Counted from the first letter of the stretch, positions 50,749 to 61,080 are shown. The stretch: 64,000 nt of DNA from Mesorhizobium huakuii (GCF_030160235.1 NZ_BSNY01000047.1:372001-436000); one strand, 5' to 3'. A program made the numbers and translations. Notes: generated from the letters alone by a model not told the origin.

Positions 50749-51728
50749 CCAAGGCCGAAGAGCTGCAAGCCGTCGCCATTCTGGTGCCGGCGGACTTCAG
50801 CGACCATGCCGTCAGGCGCATCGACCGTACCTTCAAACAGATCAGGATCGAGCGCGCCGATCCGGCGCTGGTCACCGAGGAGATGCGCCGCACCGTGCGT
50901 GGCATCGCGTCGTTTGCCGGCATCAGCGCGGCGATGATGGACGCGCTGCCCAATCTCGAACTCATCGCCTCCTTCGGTGTCGGCTATGATTCGGTCGATG
51001 TCGGCCATGCGGCTGCGAGGAACATCATGGTCACCAACACGCCCGACGTGCTGACCGAGGAGGTCGCCGACACGGCGATCGGCCTGCTGATCAACACGAT
51101 CCGCGACCTGCCACGCGCGGAAAACTGGCTGCGCGACGGCAGCTGGGCGCGCAAGGGCAACTATCCGCTCAGCCGGCTGACCTTGCGCGCGCGCCGCGTC
51201 GGGATTTTCGGCATGGGCCGCATCGGACAGGCCATCGCCCGGCGGCTTGAGGCGTTCGGACTGCCCGTCGCCTACCACAATCGGCGTCGGGTCGAGGGTC
51301 TTTCCTACGAGTATCATCCGACGCTGAAGGGTCTGGCGGAAGCGGTCGATACGCTGATTTCGGTGGCGCCTGGCGGGGCTTCGACGCAGAAGGCGGTCAA
51401 TGCCGAGATCCTGTCGGCGCTCGGCGCCAACGGCGTCTTCGTCAATATCGGCCGCGGCAGCACGGTCGACGAGGTGGCGCTCGCAGCGGCGCTTGCCGAC
51501 GGCACCATCGCCGCCGCCGGGCTCGACGTCTTCGCCGACGAACCGAACGTGCCCAAGGCGTTGCTCGACGCCCCCAACGCCTCCCTGTTGCCGCATGTCG
51601 GTTCGGCCTCCGAGCACACGCGCCGCGCCATGGCCGATCTGTGCGTCGACAATCTGGTGTCCTGGTTCACCGAGCGCCGGCCGCGGACGCCGGTGCCGGA
51701 GACGGCGCATGTGAAGGCTCCCGGCTGA
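50745..51728 (+). CDS. D-2-hydroxyacid dehydrogenase (glyoxylate/hydroxypyruvate reductase-like)
   Basis: 327-residue NAD(P)H-dependent dehydrogenase. Rossmann motif VGIFGMGRIGQAIARRLEAF, the catalytic Arg in NIGRGSTVDE, the Glu in DVFADEPNVP and the His in LLPHVGSAS. The G-x-G-x-x-G followed by NRRR suggests NADPH preference. ATGA overlap with the LacI gene indicates the regulator controls its own operon including this enzyme. It could reduce glyoxylate or hydroxypyruvate; substrate not proven. Confidence 0.88.
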   Translation: MTKAEELQAVAILVPADFSDHAVRRIDRTFKQIRIERADPALVTEEMRRTVRGIASFAGISAAMMDALPNLELIASFGVGYDSVDVGHAAARNIMVTNTPDVLTEEVADTAIGLLINTIRDLPRAENWLRDGSWARKGNYPLSRLTLRARRVGIFGMGRIGQAIARRLEAFGLPVAYHNRRRVEGLSYEYHPTLKGLAEAVDTLISVAPGGASTQKAVNAEILSALGANGVFVNIGRGSTVDEVALAAALADGTIAAAGLDVFADEPNVPKALLDAPNASLLPHVGSASEHTRRAMADLCVDNLVSWFTERRPRTPVPETAHVKAPG

Positions 51729-51748
51729 GTGGCAGTTTGCCACATTTA

Positions 51749-51763
51749 TTAACGCCAGCTTAA
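51749..51763. promoter_or_regulatory. Perfect CtrA box TTAA-N7-TTAA
   Basis: TTAA-CGCCAGC-TTAA, 48 bp upstream of the protease-inhibitor-like gene. This is the full consensus of the cell-cycle regulator CtrA in alphaproteobacteria, and the following CC extends it to the common TTAACC form. Confidence 0.5.
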
Positions 51764-51811
51764 CCCTTTGAAATCATTCTCCATCCTGCCCTTGTGTGTG
51801 GATGAGGCAGA

Positions 51812-52210
51812 ATGAAAACGCTTTTCGCATTGATCGCCGCCGCAGCCTTGTTTGGCGGCGTTCAACTGTTTCATGACGGCAATGGCGAAAGCGTCGCCGA
51901 AGAGGTCACGCCGTCCAACACCTACAGGCTGGTCGCCAATGGCGCTGAGGGAGCCTGCGCGGTGAGCCGCGGGGCTGAAATTTCGGATGGCCTGTCCCTG
52001 CTTACAGTTGCTCCGACATGCCGTCGTCTGATGCCCGGCATTGAACAGGCAAAGTTCTGGCGCGAGCAGAATGACGGCACGGTCGCCTTCAGCGTCAACG
52101 GCATCGATCCGATCGTCACCTTCGCCGTGGCCGACGGCGACGGCTACGAATCCTATGCGCCCGCCGCGCCCTTGCTGTCGCTGGCGGGCGAGCACAGGAC
52201 CGGCGACTGA
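51812..52210 (+). CDS. AprI/Inh-like protease inhibitor domain protein
   Basis: 132 residues. N-terminal hydrophobic signal or anchor (KTLFALIAAAALFGGVQLF), then a domain resembling the bacterial metalloprotease inhibitor (Inh/AprI) fold: NTYRLVANGAEGACAVSRG, a second Cys in APTCRRLMPGI, REQNDGTVAFS and a final ADGDGYESYA strand. Two Cys probably form the family's disulfide. GAGG lies 4 nt upstream of the ATG. No metalloprotease gene is adjacent. Confidence 0.7.
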   Translation: MKTLFALIAAAALFGGVQLFHDGNGESVAEEVTPSNTYRLVANGAEGACAVSRGAEISDGLSLLTVAPTCRRLMPGIEQAKFWREQNDGTVAFSVNGIDPIVTFAVADGDGYESYAPAAPLLSLAGEHRTGD

Positions 52211-53002
52211 TTACTCCGCCGCTGCCCGCGAGCCAGCCTTGGCGGCGGCATGCAGGCGCACCGCGTCGCCAAAGGCGCGGAATATCTTGGCCGAGTTGCT
52301 GTCCGAGTTGACCCAGTACTCCGGATGCCACTGGACACCGACGGCGAAGGCGCGGGCGCCCTTGACCGACACCGCTTCGACCGTGCCGTCAGTGGCGACA
52401 GCCTCGATCTCGAGCTTCGACCCGAGCCGGTCGATCGCCTGGCGGTGCAGTGAATTGACCTTGATCTCACCGGCGCCGAACACGCCGGCCAGGCAGCTGC
52501 CCGGTTTGATCGAAATGGTCTGATGGATGGCGAAGCGCTCGTCCTGGTGGTCGCTCACTGGCGCGCGGTGGTCGAGCGAACCCTCGCGCTCGTGGATCTC
52601 GGTGCCCAGCGTGCCGCCGAGCGCGACATTGAGCTCCTGGATGCCGCGGCAAATGGCGAGCAGCGGCACGCCGCGCTCGATCGCCCGGCGGATCAGCGGC
52701 AGCGTGGTGGCGTCACGCGCCGGATCATAGGGACCGTTGGCTTCGCTGGCATCGCCACCGTAAAGCGAGGGGTGCACGTTGGATTTCGACCCGGTGACCA
52801 TGACGCCGTCGACCGAGGACAGGAGTTCGTCGAAGTCGAGCCTGTCGCCGAACGACGGCACCAGCAGCGGGAACACGCCGGCGCCGGCAACCGCCGCTTC
52901 GAGATATTGCTGCGGGGCGGCATGCCAAGTGTAGTTGTCGAACTGACGGACGTCGGTCGATATGGCGACGAGCGGCTGGTGCATTTTGGGTCTGTTTTCC
53001 AT
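52211..53002 (-). CDS. Class I glutamine amidotransferase-like hydrolase (gamma-glutamyl-GABA hydrolase family, C26)
   Basis: 263 residues from the ATG at 53002 (an ATG at 52984 would give 257); neither has a clear ribosome site. The nucleophile Cys lies in LLAICRGIQELN and the catalytic His-Glu in QWHPEYW; an Asp/Gly-rich DGVMVTGSKSNVHPSLY motif precedes. The family cleaves gamma-glutamyl amides. It could complement the glutamine-synthetase-like ligase at 39686, but the two are 11 kb apart. Its stop abuts the stop of the convergent inhibitor-like gene. Confidence 0.87.
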   Translation of the reverse strand: MENRPKMHQPLVAISTDVRQFDNYTWHAAPQQYLEAAVAGAGVFPLLVPSFGDRLDFDELLSSVDGVMVTGSKSNVHPSLYGGDASEANGPYDPARDATTLPLIRRAIERGVPLLAICRGIQELNVALGGTLGTEIHEREGSLDHRAPVSDHQDERFAIHQTISIKPGSCLAGVFGAGEIKVNSLHRQAIDRLGSKLEIEAVATDGTVEAVSVKGARAFAVGVQWHPEYWVNSDSNSAKIFRAFGDAVRLHAAAKAGSRAAAE

Positions 53003-53033
53003 CTGGCCAAGGGATGTCCTGCCTCCAAAATAG

Positions 53034-54359
<1,326 letters not shown>

Positions 54360-54385
54360 AACTGGCCCACCGCGTTTGTTGAAGA

Positions 54386-54418
54386 GACCCCGGGCGACAC
54401 GCCCGGGGTCTTTCTTTT
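54386..54418 (+). terminator. Rho-independent terminator after the TRAP binding-protein gene
   Basis: GACCCCGGGC and GCCCGGGGTC form a perfect 10-bp stem with a 5-nt loop, followed by TTTCTTTT. It begins 27 nt after the stop codon. On the other strand no T-run follows, so it acts in the plus direction. Confidence 0.92.
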
Positions 54419-54792
54419 CAGGCCTGTGCGGAACCGACCTCGACCAGTATTCCGCCCGGTGCATGGCAGTAGAAGGTTGTGGACTTGAAGCCGCCGCGCG
54501 TCAGGTCCTCGACTTCGCCCGGCGCGAAGCCTGCTTCGGTCAATTCGGCCTGCTTGGCGTGTACAAGCTCTGGGCTGCCGACAAAAAAGCCGACGTGAGA
54601 GCCGTCCGGATACGCGGAGGGTTTTCCCTTGCCCGGCGTCATCAGGTTGAGGGCAAAGCCGTCGGCTCCGCGCAGGATGGCGAAGGCATCCTTGCCGCGC
54701 ATGGCGACAAGTTCGAAGCCGAAATGGCTGGCGAAGAAGGCGGCAAGAGCCGCGACTTCCGATGTGATGAGGTTGAGATGGTTCAGTTTCAT
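54418..54792 (-). CDS. VOC (glyoxalase/dioxygenase) superfamily protein
   Basis: 124 residues from the ATG at 54792, preceded by AGGAC. The VOC fold is indicated by LNHLNLITSEVAALAAFFAS, HFGFELVAM, GSHVGFFVGS and FYCHAPGGILVEVG with the metal-ligand pattern H...E. The function is unknown. The stop codon lies at the end of the terminator of the convergent TRAP gene. Confidence 0.82.
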   Translation of the reverse strand: MKLNHLNLITSEVAALAAFFASHFGFELVAMRGKDAFAILRGADGFALNLMTPGKGKPSAYPDGSHVGFFVGSPELVHAKQAELTEAGFAPGEVEDLTRGGFKSTTFYCHAPGGILVEVGSAQA

Positions 54793-55081
54793 GGTCTTTG
54801 TCCTGTTGCGGTTGAAACGCGGACAGGCTTGGCTGCGGACCGGGAACCGGCGGGACCGTGACATCAGAAAATCCGGACATGACCCAACCGGCCCACGGGC
54901 TTTCGCCTCGCTTGCCGGCCGCGGGTTCTCCCGCATATTCATGCGGCGAACAGGCCTCCGTCCTGGAACGGAAGAGACCGGACTACCTTACCGGTCATGT
55001 CTTTTTCGGCGCCGGCTGGATAGCCGATCGGCAGCGTGACGGCAAGCGGGTCCGGCGCGACCGGTCCTTGGCTCAACCCCG

Positions 55082-56101
55082 TCACGGCACCACCAGCACC
55101 TTGACCTCGCCGGGCGCCGGCGGGTTGGCGATCACATCGGCCGCCTCTTCGAGCGGCACCTGCCTGGAGATCAGCCGGTCGATCTCGATCGCGCCGGAAG
55201 CGATCAATTCGGCGGCGCGGCGATGCGTGTACGGATTGAGGAACGAGCCGACCACCTTCAATTCCCGAAACAGCAGGTCGAATGGCTCGAATTCCGCCTT
55301 CATGCCTTGCGGCGTCACGCCGACAATGACGACCGTGCCGCCGGCCCTTGCCAGCCGCATCGACTGCTCGACGGTGTCGCGCACGCCAGCGCATTCGAAC
55401 ACCACGTCGGCGCCGCCGGGCATCAGGCCTGCGGCTCCCGCGATGGCGTCAATGACGTCGCCGGCAGCGGGATCGACCGTCGCCGTCGCGCCGAGCGACT
55501 CGGCAAGCGCGCGCCGGGAAGCCTGCCTGGTCGACAGGATGATGGTCGTGGCGCCGGCCAGTCTTGCCAATTGCACGGTCAGCAGACCGATCACACCGCC
55601 GCCCAGCACGATCGCCGAACTGCCCGGCCTGATTTCTGCAAGGTCGACGCCATGCAGGCAGCAGCCGAGCGGCTCGCAGAAGGCGCCATGCGTCGGCGGC
55701 AATTCGGCGGGCAGGATGAAAGCCTGTTCCTGCGGCAGAATCACATATTCGGCAAAGCCGCCGTCGCGATGGATGCCGATGGCGTTGAGATTGCGGCAGA
55801 GATTGACCCGGCCGGCATGGCAATGCGGGCACCGTCCACAGGCGATGTTGGGATCGCCGGTGACGCGGTCGCCGACGACAAAGCCGGAGACGGCGTTGCC
55901 GATCGCCTCGATGATGCCCGAAAATTCATGTCCGGGCGTCACCGGCGGCCGGCACGGAAATTCACCATGGAAAAGATGCCGGTCGGTGCCGCAGACGCCG
56001 CAGGCTTCGATGCGCACCAGAAGCTCGTCCGGGCCGGCGACAGGTTTGTCGACCTCGCGCAGCGCGATGCTGCCAACCGCTTCCAGCCGCACGGCTTTCA
56101 T
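55082..56101 (-). CDS. Zinc-dependent alcohol/polyol dehydrogenase
   Basis: 339-residue medium-chain dehydrogenase. Catalytic zinc ligands in GVCGTDRH and PGHEFSG, structural zinc Cys cluster (CGRCPHCHAGRVNLC) and nucleotide-binding VLGGGVIGLLTVQLA. The pattern is that of sorbitol/threonine/galactitol dehydrogenases acting on sugar alcohols. It lies 13 nt after the TRAP large permease gene on the same strand, so its substrate may be imported by that system. The 289-bp gap to the VOC gene (54793-55081) shows nothing recognisable. Confidence 0.88.
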   Translation of the reverse strand: MKAVRLEAVGSIALREVDKPVAGPDELLVRIEACGVCGTDRHLFHGEFPCRPPVTPGHEFSGIIEAIGNAVSGFVVGDRVTGDPNIACGRCPHCHAGRVNLCRNLNAIGIHRDGGFAEYVILPQEQAFILPAELPPTHGAFCEPLGCCLHGVDLAEIRPGSSAIVLGGGVIGLLTVQLARLAGATTIILSTRQASRRALAESLGATATVDPAAGDVIDAIAGAAGLMPGGADVVFECAGVRDTVEQSMRLARAGGTVVIVGVTPQGMKAEFEPFDLLFRELKVVGSFLNPYTHRRAAELIASGAIEIDRLISRQVPLEEAADVIANPPAPGEVKVLVVP

Positions 56102-56114
56102 GGCGCCGTCCCCA

Positions 56115-57908
56115 TCAGTTGAAGCTCGGCGGCTGCGAAAGGTCCGGCGCCGGTGCCGCCGGCTTGGCCGGCGGCGCATCGCCGAAACTCGGTGGTTGCG
56201 ACAGATCCGGCGTGCCGGGCGCGGCCGGTGCGCTGCCGCCATTGGCAGGGGCCGTGCCACCAGCCGGCGGTGTACCGAGCGGCGACAGGCCGGGCACTTC
56301 CGGCACCTTGTAGTCGATCGTGCCTGGATCGATCACCGTGCCCTTGTAGCGCATCACCATTTGCGGGAAGGCGATGGTCAGCCCGATCATCACCACCTGG
56401 ATCAGCACGAAGGGCACCGCGCCCCAATAGATCTGGCCGGTCGTCACCGGTTCGATCTTTTTGCCGGTAAGCCGGTCGAGATAGGGCACGCGGGCGGCGA
56501 CCGAGCGCAGGTAGAACAGCGCGAAGCCGAAGGGCGGATGCATGAAGCTGGTCTGCATGTTGACGCCGAGCAGCACGCCGAACCAGATCAGGTCGATGCC
56601 GAGCTTGTCGGCCGCCGGCGCCAGCAGCGGCACGATGATGAAGGCCAGTTCGAAGAAATCGAGGAAGAAGGCCAGGAAGAACACGAGGATGTTGACGCCG
56701 ATCAGGAAGCCGACTTCGCCGCCCGGCAGCGAGATCAAAAGGTGTTCGACCCAGATGTGGCCGTTGACGCCGTAGAAGGTGAGCGAGAACACGCGCGCGC
56801 CGATCAGGATGAACAGCACGAAGGACGACAGCCGCGTCGTCGAGGTCAGTGCCTGCTTGATCACGTCCAGCGACAGCCGACCCTTTGCCGCCGCCATGAC
56901 CAACGCGCCGACAGAACCCATGGCGCCGCCCTCGGTCGGGGTGGCGATGCCGAGGAAGATGGTGCCAAGCACCAGGAAGATCAGTGCCAGCGGCGGGATC
57001 AGCACGATGACCACCTGCTGCGCCAGCCTGGACATCATGTTGAAGTTCAGGCGCTTGTCGGCAATTGCCACGATGTAGATGAAGAGCACCCCTACGGTGG
57101 CGCCGAGAATGTCGGCATTGTCGCCATGGGCTGGGGCGAGATAGCGATACGCGGCATAGGAGATGGCCACCGCCACCACCAGCGCCACCAGCAGCGACAG
57201 AACACCGTGGCCGAGCGTGCGTGCCTCGAGTGGCAGCGCCGGCACCATTTTCGGCCGGAAGATCGATACGATGAGGATGTAGAGCGCGTAGAGACCGGTG
57301 AGCACCAGGCCCGGGATCAGCGCGCCGGCATACATGTCGCCAACGGAGCGACCGAGCTGGTCGGCCAGCACGATCAGCACCAGCGATGGCGGGATGATCT
57401 GGGCCAGCGTGCCGGAGGCGGCAATGACGCCGGACGCCAGCCGGCGGTCATAGCCATAGCGCAGCATGATCGGCAGCGAGATCAGCCCCATGGCGATGAC
57501 GGATGCCGCCACGACCCCGGTGGTCGCCGCCAGCAGCGCGCCGACGAAGATCACCGCATAGGCGAGGCCGCCGCGTATCGGTCCAAACAGCTGGCCGATC
57601 GTGTCGAGCAGATCCTCGGCCATCCCTGATCGTTCGAGCACGATGCCCATGAAGGTGAAGAACGGAATGGCCAGCAGCGTGTCGTTCGACATCACCCGGC
57701 TACCGTAGAAATTATCCGGCAGTGCGTGCAGAAGCGGCCAGGCGAGATTGATCGATCCACCGGAATAGGGCGAGAGGAGCACACCGATGAAGAAGAACAT
57801 CAAGCCGTTGGCGGCCAGCGAGAAGGCCACGGGGTAGCCGATCAGCAGGAAGATGATCAGCGAGGCGAACATGATCGGCGCCATGTTCTGGGCGATGAAT
57901 TCCATCAT
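56115..57908 (-). CDS. TRAP transporter large permease (DctM) with proline-rich tail
   Basis: 597-residue integral membrane subunit of a tripartite sodium-coupled importer. Typical features include GYPVAFSLAANGLMFF, the PFFTFMGIVLERSGMAEDLL region, IIPPSLVLIVLAD and FEPV-like C-terminal membrane core. It is of the longer DctM class with an extra central membrane block (about 225-300). The last 70 residues are Pro/Ala/Gly-rich and contain DLSQPPSF twice. It overlaps the small permease gene by 4 nt (ATGA). Confidence 0.92.
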   Translation of the reverse strand: MMEFIAQNMAPIMFASLIIFLLIGYPVAFSLAANGLMFFFIGVLLSPYSGGSINLAWPLLHALPDNFYGSRVMSNDTLLAIPFFTFMGIVLERSGMAEDLLDTIGQLFGPIRGGLAYAVIFVGALLAATTGVVAASVIAMGLISLPIMLRYGYDRRLASGVIAASGTLAQIIPPSLVLIVLADQLGRSVGDMYAGALIPGLVLTGLYALYILIVSIFRPKMVPALPLEARTLGHGVLSLLVALVVAVAISYAAYRYLAPAHGDNADILGATVGVLFIYIVAIADKRLNFNMMSRLAQQVVIVLIPPLALIFLVLGTIFLGIATPTEGGAMGSVGALVMAAAKGRLSLDVIKQALTSTTRLSSFVLFILIGARVFSLTFYGVNGHIWVEHLLISLPGGEVGFLIGVNILVFFLAFFLDFFELAFIIVPLLAPAADKLGIDLIWFGVLLGVNMQTSFMHPPFGFALFYLRSVAARVPYLDRLTGKKIEPVTTGQIYWGAVPFVLIQVVMIGLTIAFPQMVMRYKGTVIDPGTIDYKVPEVPGLSPLGTPPAGGTAPANGGSAPAAPGTPDLSQPPSFGDAPPAKPAAPAPDLSQPPSFN

Positions 57909-58489
57909 GAGCGCACCTCGTCGGCCAGTGCCTTGGCTTCGAGCTCGGCTTGCTCATGTGCCGATATGAACGGATTGGGGTCGTCCATGTCGCCGCGCAT
58001 GATGGCGATCTTCTTGATGATTTCGGAGATGCCCTGCAGGGCCAGCAGGAAAAAGCCGACCAGCAGGATGGCCTTGGCCGGCCAGATGATAAGGCCGCCG
58101 GAATTGTTGGACATCTCGCCGCTGCGGAACGACAGTGACACGTAGGGAACGAAATAGACGACCATCAGCGTCACGAACGGCATCAGGAAGAGGAGATGGC
58201 CGAGAAGGTCGATCCAGTGCTGTACGCGACGTGAAAACAGGCCGTAGACGACATCGATGCGGATATGCTCGTTCTGCTTCAGCGTATAGGCGGCGGCCAG
58301 CATGAAGGCGGCGCCGAACAGGTACCACTGCAGCTCCAGCCACGCATTCGACGAAATGTCGAAGATCTTGCGGATGACGGCGTTGGCCGCACTCACCAGG
58401 ATCGCCAGCAGGATAAGCCAGGATACCGATTTGCCGATGAATTCGTTGGCGCGATCGATCGCCCTGGATAGAGCGAGAAGCCCTGCCAT
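57905..58489 (-). CDS. TRAP transporter small permease (DctQ)
   Basis: 194 residues with four membrane segments (VSWLILLAILVSAANAVIRK; LQWYLFGAAFMLAAAYTL; HLLFLMPFVTLMVVYFVPYV; ILLVGFFLLALQGISEIIK), the usual DctQ layout, including the conserved NEHIRIDV after segment 2. GGGAGGAATGC precedes the ATG. First gene of dctQ-dctM-adh on the minus strand; the matching binding protein is probably the TakP-like protein at 53250. Confidence 0.92.
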   Translation of the reverse strand: MAGLLALSRAIDRANEFIGKSVSWLILLAILVSAANAVIRKIFDISSNAWLELQWYLFGAAFMLAAAYTLKQNEHIRIDVVYGLFSRRVQHWIDLLGHLLFLMPFVTLMVVYFVPYVSLSFRSGEMSNNSGGLIIWPAKAILLVGFFLLALQGISEIIKKIAIMRGDMDDPNPFISAHEQAELEAKALADEVRS

Positions 58490-58673
58490 GCATTCCTCCC
58501 TTTGTCGGAGGCGTGTCGGCTCCCCCTTATTCCGTCACGCCGCTTGGTCCAACGGTATGCCGCGCGTGGACTGACGGGTCAACAAGGATGGGAGCAACAA
58601 AACAGCGTCAACTGAAGGCGAGGGGCGCAGACTGGGGGGCTGCCCCGGCGTCATGCAACCAAAGTCTGATGGT

Positions 58674-59675
58674 TCAGACGACCTTGCCGGTGTCGCGGCC
58701 GGCACCGATCAGGATCAGCATGGCCACCAGGAACAGATACATCCACGCATCGCGCCATTCGAGCGGGAAATAGCCGGCCCACAGTGATTCGGCCATGCCG
58801 AAGGCGGCGGCGCCCAGGGCCGCCCGTGACGGCGAGAGATAGCCGCCGACCGCCGTCACGAACAGGATCTTCAAGCCATAGACGAGGCCGGAACCGAAGC
58901 TGACATTGCCGTAGTAGAGGCTGGCCATGACGCCGGCCAGCGCGGCGCAGAAGCCGCCGAGCAGCACGGCATGGCGGAACACCCCGCGCACATCGACACC
59001 GCACAGTGCGGCCGCGCGCGGGTCGTCGGAGACGGCGCGCCAGCGCCGGCCGAAGCTGGAGCGGGCAAAGGCAAATGTGGCGAGTGCGACCGCTGCCAGC
59101 ACCACCGCGCAGTCGAGCACCTGGATCAGCGTCAGCGTCGCCTTGAAGCCGCCGCCTTCGGCGAAAACGATGGGCTGTGCCAGCATTGGCGGCAGCCAAA
59201 GATCATGCGTGTCGGCCGCGATGCGGCTTGCTTCCGATAGGACGATCAGGATGCCGAGCGTCGTCACCACGATAGCGTTGGGCGAGCGGTCTGCCAGCGG
59301 TTCGAAGACGCTGCGCGACAGGACATGGCTGATCAGCGCCGCATAGAGGAATGCCGCGACGACGCCGAACAGCACCGACGCCAACAGGGTCAGCCACAGC
59401 ACCTGGTAGCCGAAGGCGACGCTCAGAATCATTGCCTGGCCGCAGAAGGCGAACAGCGCGCCATAGGCGAGGTTGGTACGGTGCAGGATGCCGTTGATCA
59501 GCACGTAGCCGAAGGCGAGCAACGCATAGAGCGCGCCGGAATGCAGCCCGTTCAGCACCTGCTGGAAGAAATAGAGCATGCTCAACAACACCAAAAGCAT
59601 CTCGCCGACAGCGGTTTGGGACGACGGAATGCTCGAGACAAACGCGACGATACCGTGCGCCGCGGAGGTTTGCAT
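58674..59675 (-). CDS. Branched-chain amino acid-type ABC transporter permease (LivH-like)
   Basis: 333 residues. The LivH family is recognised by FQQVLNGLHSGALYALLAFG, YVLINGILHRTNLAYGAL, VTTLGILIVLSEASRI, FGRRWRAVSDDPRAAALCGV and GVMASLYYG. An additional N-terminal segment of about 35 residues precedes the first core helix. No LivM, LivF, LivG or LivK gene lies in the window, so it is an orphan subunit here. It is divergent from the CGNR regulator gene. Confidence 0.87.
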   Translation of the reverse strand: MQTSAAHGIVAFVSSIPSSQTAVGEMLLVLLSMLYFFQQVLNGLHSGALYALLAFGYVLINGILHRTNLAYGALFAFCGQAMILSVAFGYQVLWLTLLASVLFGVVAAFLYAALISHVLSRSVFEPLADRSPNAIVVTTLGILIVLSEASRIAADTHDLWLPPMLAQPIVFAEGGGFKATLTLIQVLDCAVVLAAVALATFAFARSSFGRRWRAVSDDPRAAALCGVDVRGVFRHAVLLGGFCAALAGVMASLYYGNVSFGSGLVYGLKILFVTAVGGYLSPSRAALGAAAFGMAESLWAGYFPLEWRDAWMYLFLVAMLILIGAGRDTGKVV

Positions 59676-59680
59676 CGCTG

Positions 59681-59716
59681 AATCTAACTTGTCAAATGCG
59701 ATTTATCGGTTAGATT
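59681..59716. promoter_or_regulatory. Inverted-repeat operator and promoter between livH-like and CGNR genes
   Basis: AATCTAAC (59681-59688) and GTTAGATT (59709-59716) form a perfect 8-bp inverted repeat with a 20-bp spacer. On the plus strand TTGTCA (59689-59694) and TAGATT (59711-59716) with a 16-bp gap could be the promoter, so the right arm covers the -10 box. The right arm ends 7 bp before the CGNR start codon, leaving almost no leader. Confidence 0.5.
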
Positions 59717-59723
59717 TTGAGCC

Positions 59724-60335
59724 ATGACAGTTGCCTGGACCCCACACCGCTTCACCGGCGGCCTGCTTGCGCTCGATACGGCGAACACCGTCGTGCTGCG
59801 CGGCGATCCGGAGCGCACGTTCGACCGTTTCGACGATCCGGCCGAAATCGCCCGCTTCGCCGACGCGGCCAGCGGCTTTCGCGCCGCCGAACTCGGTGAC
59901 CGGCGGCTGACGGTGTCTTCGCCGACGGCAATCGCGCCTGTCGTGCTGTCGATCCGCGAGACGACCGACCGGCTGTTTCGCGGCGCTGTGTCGAATGGCG
60001 CGGTCGCCACCGCCGACCTGCCCGATTTCCTGCGCGCCTGCGCCGAGGGCCTGGCCGGCAGCCGGACCGAGATCGGCGCGCCGGGAAGGCCGTTCGGCGA
60101 TCCCCTGGTGCCGATCCCTTTCGAGGCGGCGCTGGCGGTCTCGGCCCTTTCGCTGCTGCGCGACGACACGGTCGCGCGGCTCAGGATCTGCCCCAACTGC
60201 ACCTGGCTGTTCGTCGACCGAAGCCGCAATTCCAGCCGGCTTTGGTGCGACATGGCGGTGTGCGGCAACCGGCAGAAGGCAAGTCGTCACTATCGCCGCC
60301 GTCGCATGGCGGCCCATGAGGTCAGGGATGCCTAG
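59724..60335 (+). CDS. CGNR zinc-finger transcriptional regulator
   Basis: 203 residues. The N-terminal ABATE domain (FTGGLLALDTANTVVLRGDP) is a predicted ligand sensor; the C-terminal CGNR zinc finger (CPNCTWLFVDRSRNSSRLWC, then CGNRQKASRHYRRRR) binds DNA. Probably regulates itself and the divergent LivH-like permease through the inverted repeat between them. The ribosome site is weak, in line with a near-leaderless message. Confidence 0.9.
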   Translation: MTVAWTPHRFTGGLLALDTANTVVLRGDPERTFDRFDDPAEIARFADAASGFRAAELGDRRLTVSSPTAIAPVVLSIRETTDRLFRGAVSNGAVATADLPDFLRACAEGLAGSRTEIGAPGRPFGDPLVPIPFEAALAVSALSLLRDDTVARLRICPNCTWLFVDRSRNSSRLWCDMAVCGNRQKASRHYRRRRMAAHEVRDA

Positions 60336-60861
60336 AGGATTTTCACGCGCGCTCGTTGCCGGCGCCATGCTGATTGCCGCAGCGAGCCTCGGCGCCTGCC
60401 GCGACACCGGCGGCGAGGGCAAGCTGTTCGAGGTTTCCGGCAAGATATTCGTCTTCAACTACCGTCTCGCAAGGGCGACCTATGTCGTGACGCTGAGGCC
60501 CTTGCAGCCGATGGGCGAGGGTCAGGTGGCGGTCGCCAGCTTCCAGAATCCCGCCGGCGGCGCGCCCCTGGTGGTCGAGCAGAAGGTCTGGCCGAAGCTC
60601 GACAAGGTCAGCCTGGAGAGCCCGGCGCTGACCTGCGTCGTCAAGAACAAGCCCTATGCCATCGCCATCAGCATCAAGGGCGCCGACGGCGCGGTCCTGC
60701 AGAAGATCGACACCACGCTGATGTCGACGGAAGACCAGTCGATCCTGCCCGACCGGCCGCTGGTCATGGACCAGCTCTATACCGCCAATCCCGACCTCGC
60801 CGGCCATCCCGACGGCAAGCTGCCTGGCGAGCCGAAGCCGGACTGCTCGAAAGCCGGCTGA
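60328..60861 (+). CDS. Lipoprotein, YbaY-like
   Basis: 177 residues. Lipobox SLGAC after a signal peptide (about 5-26), so a membrane-anchored lipoprotein. The mature part is beta-rich (FEVSGKIFVFNYRLARATYV, FQNPAGGAPLVVEQKVWPK) and resembles the YbaY/type III secretion pilotin-like lipoproteins; the match is loose. It overlaps the CGNR gene by 8 nt and is probably cotranscribed with it. No obvious gene or element in the 219 bp downstream. Confidence 0.75.
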   Translation: MPRGFSRALVAGAMLIAAASLGACRDTGGEGKLFEVSGKIFVFNYRLARATYVVTLRPLQPMGEGQVAVASFQNPAGGAPLVVEQKVWPKLDKVSLESPALTCVVKNKPYAIAISIKGADGAVLQKIDTTLMSTEDQSILPDRPLVMDQLYTANPDLAGHPDGKLPGEPKPDCSKAG

Positions 60862-61080
60862 CGCCTTCCGAGGGCACCGGTTCCGGCCGGAGTTTTCGTG
60901 CGCCGCAGCGCTTTCGGCGCTCGGTTTCGTGCGCGCTCCAGCACCCGCCGGACTGTTTGTTGCGCGTTGCCTGGCCCCTGCGATTTTGTTTGACCTCACT
61001 TGCAAGGGGAGAAAGGATGCGTCATCCGACCCCGACGTTGGCTGCCTGCTCCCACGCGGCCTTCGCAGAGGAAATGCCTG

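Noticed and set aside
54858-57629. Very long plus-strand open frame opposite the TRAP permease and dehydrogenase genes
   Set aside because: Composition is typical of antisense shadow (Arg/His/Gln-rich); both opposite-strand genes are unambiguous.
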